DNA of 64,000 bases. Source: Hyphomonadaceae bacterium. Lineage in GTDB: Bacteria > Pseudomonadota > Alphaproteobacteria > Caulobacterales > Hyphomonadaceae. The notes under the pieces are model-generated. The model searched no databases, had not been told where the DNA came from, and saw only the letters and a list, made by a program, of their open reading frames with translations. Location: NCBI GenBank assembly GCA_024743315.1, contig JANSWU010000005.1, forward strand, positions 352,744 to 416,743. Direction: 5' to 3'. The translations under genes and the position numbers were made by a program. Every line of letters begins with the position of its first letter. Positions within the stretch are counted from its first letter, which is position 1. Below, piece after piece: positions 62,530 to 64,000 of the stretch.

Positions 62530-62669
62530 CTGCAGCGCTCCCTGTTTGTTTGCATTCAGACCAGCATAGAAACGTGCCTGCAACAATAAGGGTCGTCGCG
62601 ACAGGGGCCGGGCCACGCCTTGCGGCTTGTCTCAGCGTCTCATAAGCTCTCAAGTGAGGGAGTGAAAAA

Positions 62670-63254
62670 ATGAAGAAACTAATTTTGAGCGCTGCGATCT
62701 TGGCAGCGGCTGGAGCTTGCAACACGGTCGACGCCCATGAGCATGGTGATGCCGACGCGCAACCCAACAAGATTGTTCCGGCCGGCACAGCCCCAGAAGT
62801 GGCCAATCCGTTTCATCCGGTCCGCCTCATGCTGTCGAGTGAAGAGACGGCCGGTGAAGTCACTTTGTATGAGTTTGAGGTCCCCGCCCAAAGTGCCGGG
62901 TCGCCGCCACATACGCACAAACTCGAGGACGAATATTTCTTCATTCTGTCCGGGACTTTGGATGTGTTGGTCGACGGGCAAGTGAGCCGGCTGGCAGAGG
63001 GCGATTTCGCAGCCCTCACGCGCGGCCACACGCACATGTTCTGGAATGGTTCGGATGCCCCTGTCCGATTGTTGATGGCGACCACCGGCGCCTCGTTTGA
63101 GGCTTTCATGGCATCCGTCGCGCCAAGGCTCGCCGACGCGCAACCAGAAGGTCCACAGGAAGCCGGGGCCGTCATAGGGGCCTTGGCGGCCGAACACGGG
63201 ATCACGATTACAATGGAAGATATGCCGGCCGAAGCGGCGCCTTATTACCAATAG
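62670..63254 (+). CDS. Exported cupin-domain protein
   Basis: A 194-residue protein with a signal segment (MKKLILSAAILAAAGAC) that may be a weak lipobox before Cys17, followed by a His-rich patch (HEHGDADAQ). One cupin barrel has PPHTHKLEDEYFFILSGTLDV (metal His/His/Glu) and ALTRGHTHMFWNGSDAPVRLL (second His). It may bind a metal and act on a small molecule in the periplasm. Function unknown. Confidence 0.8.
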   Translation: MKKLILSAAILAAAGACNTVDAHEHGDADAQPNKIVPAGTAPEVANPFHPVRLMLSSEETAGEVTLYEFEVPAQSAGSPPHTHKLEDEYFFILSGTLDVLVDGQVSRLAEGDFAALTRGHTHMFWNGSDAPVRLLMATTGASFEAFMASVAPRLADAQPEGPQEAGAVIGALAAEHGITITMEDMPAEAAPYYQ

Positions 63255-63300
63255 GCGTCCGGCTCTGGCGATCCCGACCTAAATCCACTATATCAGCGCT

Positions 63301-63662
63301 TCCAGACGGCTGGGCAGTCGCTGGCAAGCTTGCTTGCTAGAGGAAAGTCCGGGCTCCACGGAGACATGGCGGTGGATAACGTCCACCCGGCGCAAGCCGA
63401 GGGAAAGTGCCACAGAAAGTATACCGCCCGGGACCTGGTCCGGGGTAAGGGTGAAAGGGTGGGGTAAGAGCCCACCGGGGCTTCGGCGACGCGGCCCGCA
63501 TGGTAAACCCCGCCAGGAGCAAGACCGAATAGGGGGCGTGTATGGGCCGTCTTCAGCCCGCGCCCCGGGTGTGTCGCATCAGGCGTGCAGCAATGCGCGT
63601 CGCAGAGGAATGACTGCTGAACCCGCGAGGGGGAACAGAACCCGGCTTACAGGCCGTCTGGA
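63301..63662 (+). ncRNA. rnpB: RNase P RNA (class A)
   Basis: The catalytic RNA of RNase P, which matures the 5' ends of tRNAs. The ends pair as P1 (TCCAGACGGC at 63301-63310 with GCCGTCTGGA at 63653-63662). The universal CR-I block GAGGAAAGTCCGGGCTCC, the GCAAGCCGAGGGAAAGTGCCACAGAAA region, the GGTAAACCCC segment and the 3' block GAGGAATGACTGCTGAACCC/ACAGAACCCGGCTTACAG are all present in order. About 362 nt. A TATATC sequence at 63289-63294 may be the -10. Confidence 0.95.
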
Positions 63663-63783
63663 CTTTTGCTTTTCCCTGAAGCCAACCTTGAAACAATGTA
63701 AGAACGGCTTCCGCTTTACCTTCTCCGCGAAATACGCATTCTACGGCTCTGGAAAAAATACCGCGCCCGGAGGAGCCCATTCC

Positions 63784-64000
63784 ATGACCGAGACTTCCGT
63801 CTATCCCGTCCCGTCTGAGTTCGCGGCCAAGGCGAACCTGACGCCGGACAAGTATGCCAAGATGTATGCCGCCTCGGTGGCTGATCCGGAAGCGTTCTGG
63901 GGCGAACAGGGCAAACGGCTCGATTGGTCGAAGCCTTATACGACCGTCAAGGATGTCTCCTGGGACAAGTCGGATCTGCATGTGCGCTGGTATAGCGATG
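63784..64000 (+). CDS. acs: Acetyl-CoA synthetase (3' end outside window)
   Basis: The first 72 codons of acs run off the right edge of the window with no stop. The start has VYPVPSEFAAKANLTPDKYAKM, and AASVADPEAFWGEQGKRLDW with the following PYTTVKDVSW matches the AcCoA synthetase N-terminal domain. The enzyme activates acetate via acetyl-AMP. GGAG at 63771-63774 precedes the ATG by nine bases. The AMP-binding motifs lie outside the window. Confidence 0.93.
   Translation, partial: MTETSVYPVPSEFAAKANLTPDKYAKMYAASVADPEAFWGEQGKRLDWSKPYTTVKDVSWDKSDLHVRWYSD

Noticed and set aside
1..64000. Mobile elements, prophage, CRISPR, tRNA or restriction/defence genes
   Set aside because: No transposase, integrase, phage structural gene, regularly spaced repeat, tRNA cloverleaf or defence-type nuclease was seen; gene content is chromosomal core throughout.

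Overview
The window looks like ordinary chromosome of an alphaproteobacterium, probably close to the stalked or budding marine lineages (Hyphomonadaceae/Maricaulaceae type). Supporting signs are a complete cpa/tad pilus locus in Caulobacter-like order, a PleC-like PAS histidine kinase, the argH - small lipoprotein - lysA - DUF4175 cluster, a SoxR regulator, an Mla/MCE lipid transporter with a STAS-fused permease, and medium-high GC. The lineage is inference from gene content. I see no insertion sequence, prophage, CRISPR array, tRNA or rRNA. The only classical RNA gene is rnpB, near the right end.

Layout. 1-8.2 kb: tail of a phytase-esterase-like protein, a TSUP permease, a TlpA-type thioredoxin facing argH, then argH-lptM-lysA-DUF4175, met by an exported COG4798 methyltransferase. 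8.2-15.4 kb: a small heat-shock gene behind a ROSE-type RNA thermometer, a flavodoxin-like protein, TfoX-like and PilZ proteins, a pair of acyl-CoA dehydrogenases and pepN. 15.4-24.9 kb: the PleC-like kinase, the four-gene MCE transporter, a dipeptide epimerase, a glycosyltransferase with galE, and a thioesterase. 25-29 kb: a second COG4798 methyltransferase, a GST, a solitary rimM and ilvA. 29.2-34.2 kb: a same-strand run of exported proteins (M1 peptidase, DUF6702 protein, two double-FKBP lipoproteins). 34.2-40 kb: DUF924, ubiG, lysC, ptsP and a RodZ-like protein.

40.1-51.2 kb: the tight-adherence pilus locus. A short secretin-N-domain protein and a TadD-like TPR lipoprotein flank two tandem Flp pilin genes (the second only 49 codons), then cpaA, cpaB, cpaC, cpaD, cpaE, cpaF, tadB and tadC on the + strand. 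51.3-57.8 kb: an M17 aminopeptidase, soxR facing a VOC-family gene across a MerR-type operator, a gamma-glutamyltransferase lipoprotein, a 435-bp gene-free stretch full of hairpins, and a DNA ligase of the PP_1105 family. 57.8-64 kb: EamA transporter and peptidoglycan amidase, an MBL-fold lipoprotein, a low-molecular-weight phosphatase-like protein with a basic N-terminal extension, GST, SDR, cupin, rnpB and the start of acs.

The strongest non-coding signals are the ROSE-like thermometer (8252-8363), the SoxR-type operator with a 19-bp spacer promoter (53171-53201) and the hairpin array at 55687-56095. Convergent genes are packed very tightly: five of twelve tail-to-tail junctions share exactly four bases. 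I did not find a clearly new multi-gene defence or metabolic system. The candidates most likely to be new are the exported FKBP/M1/DUF6702 cluster and the hairpin array.
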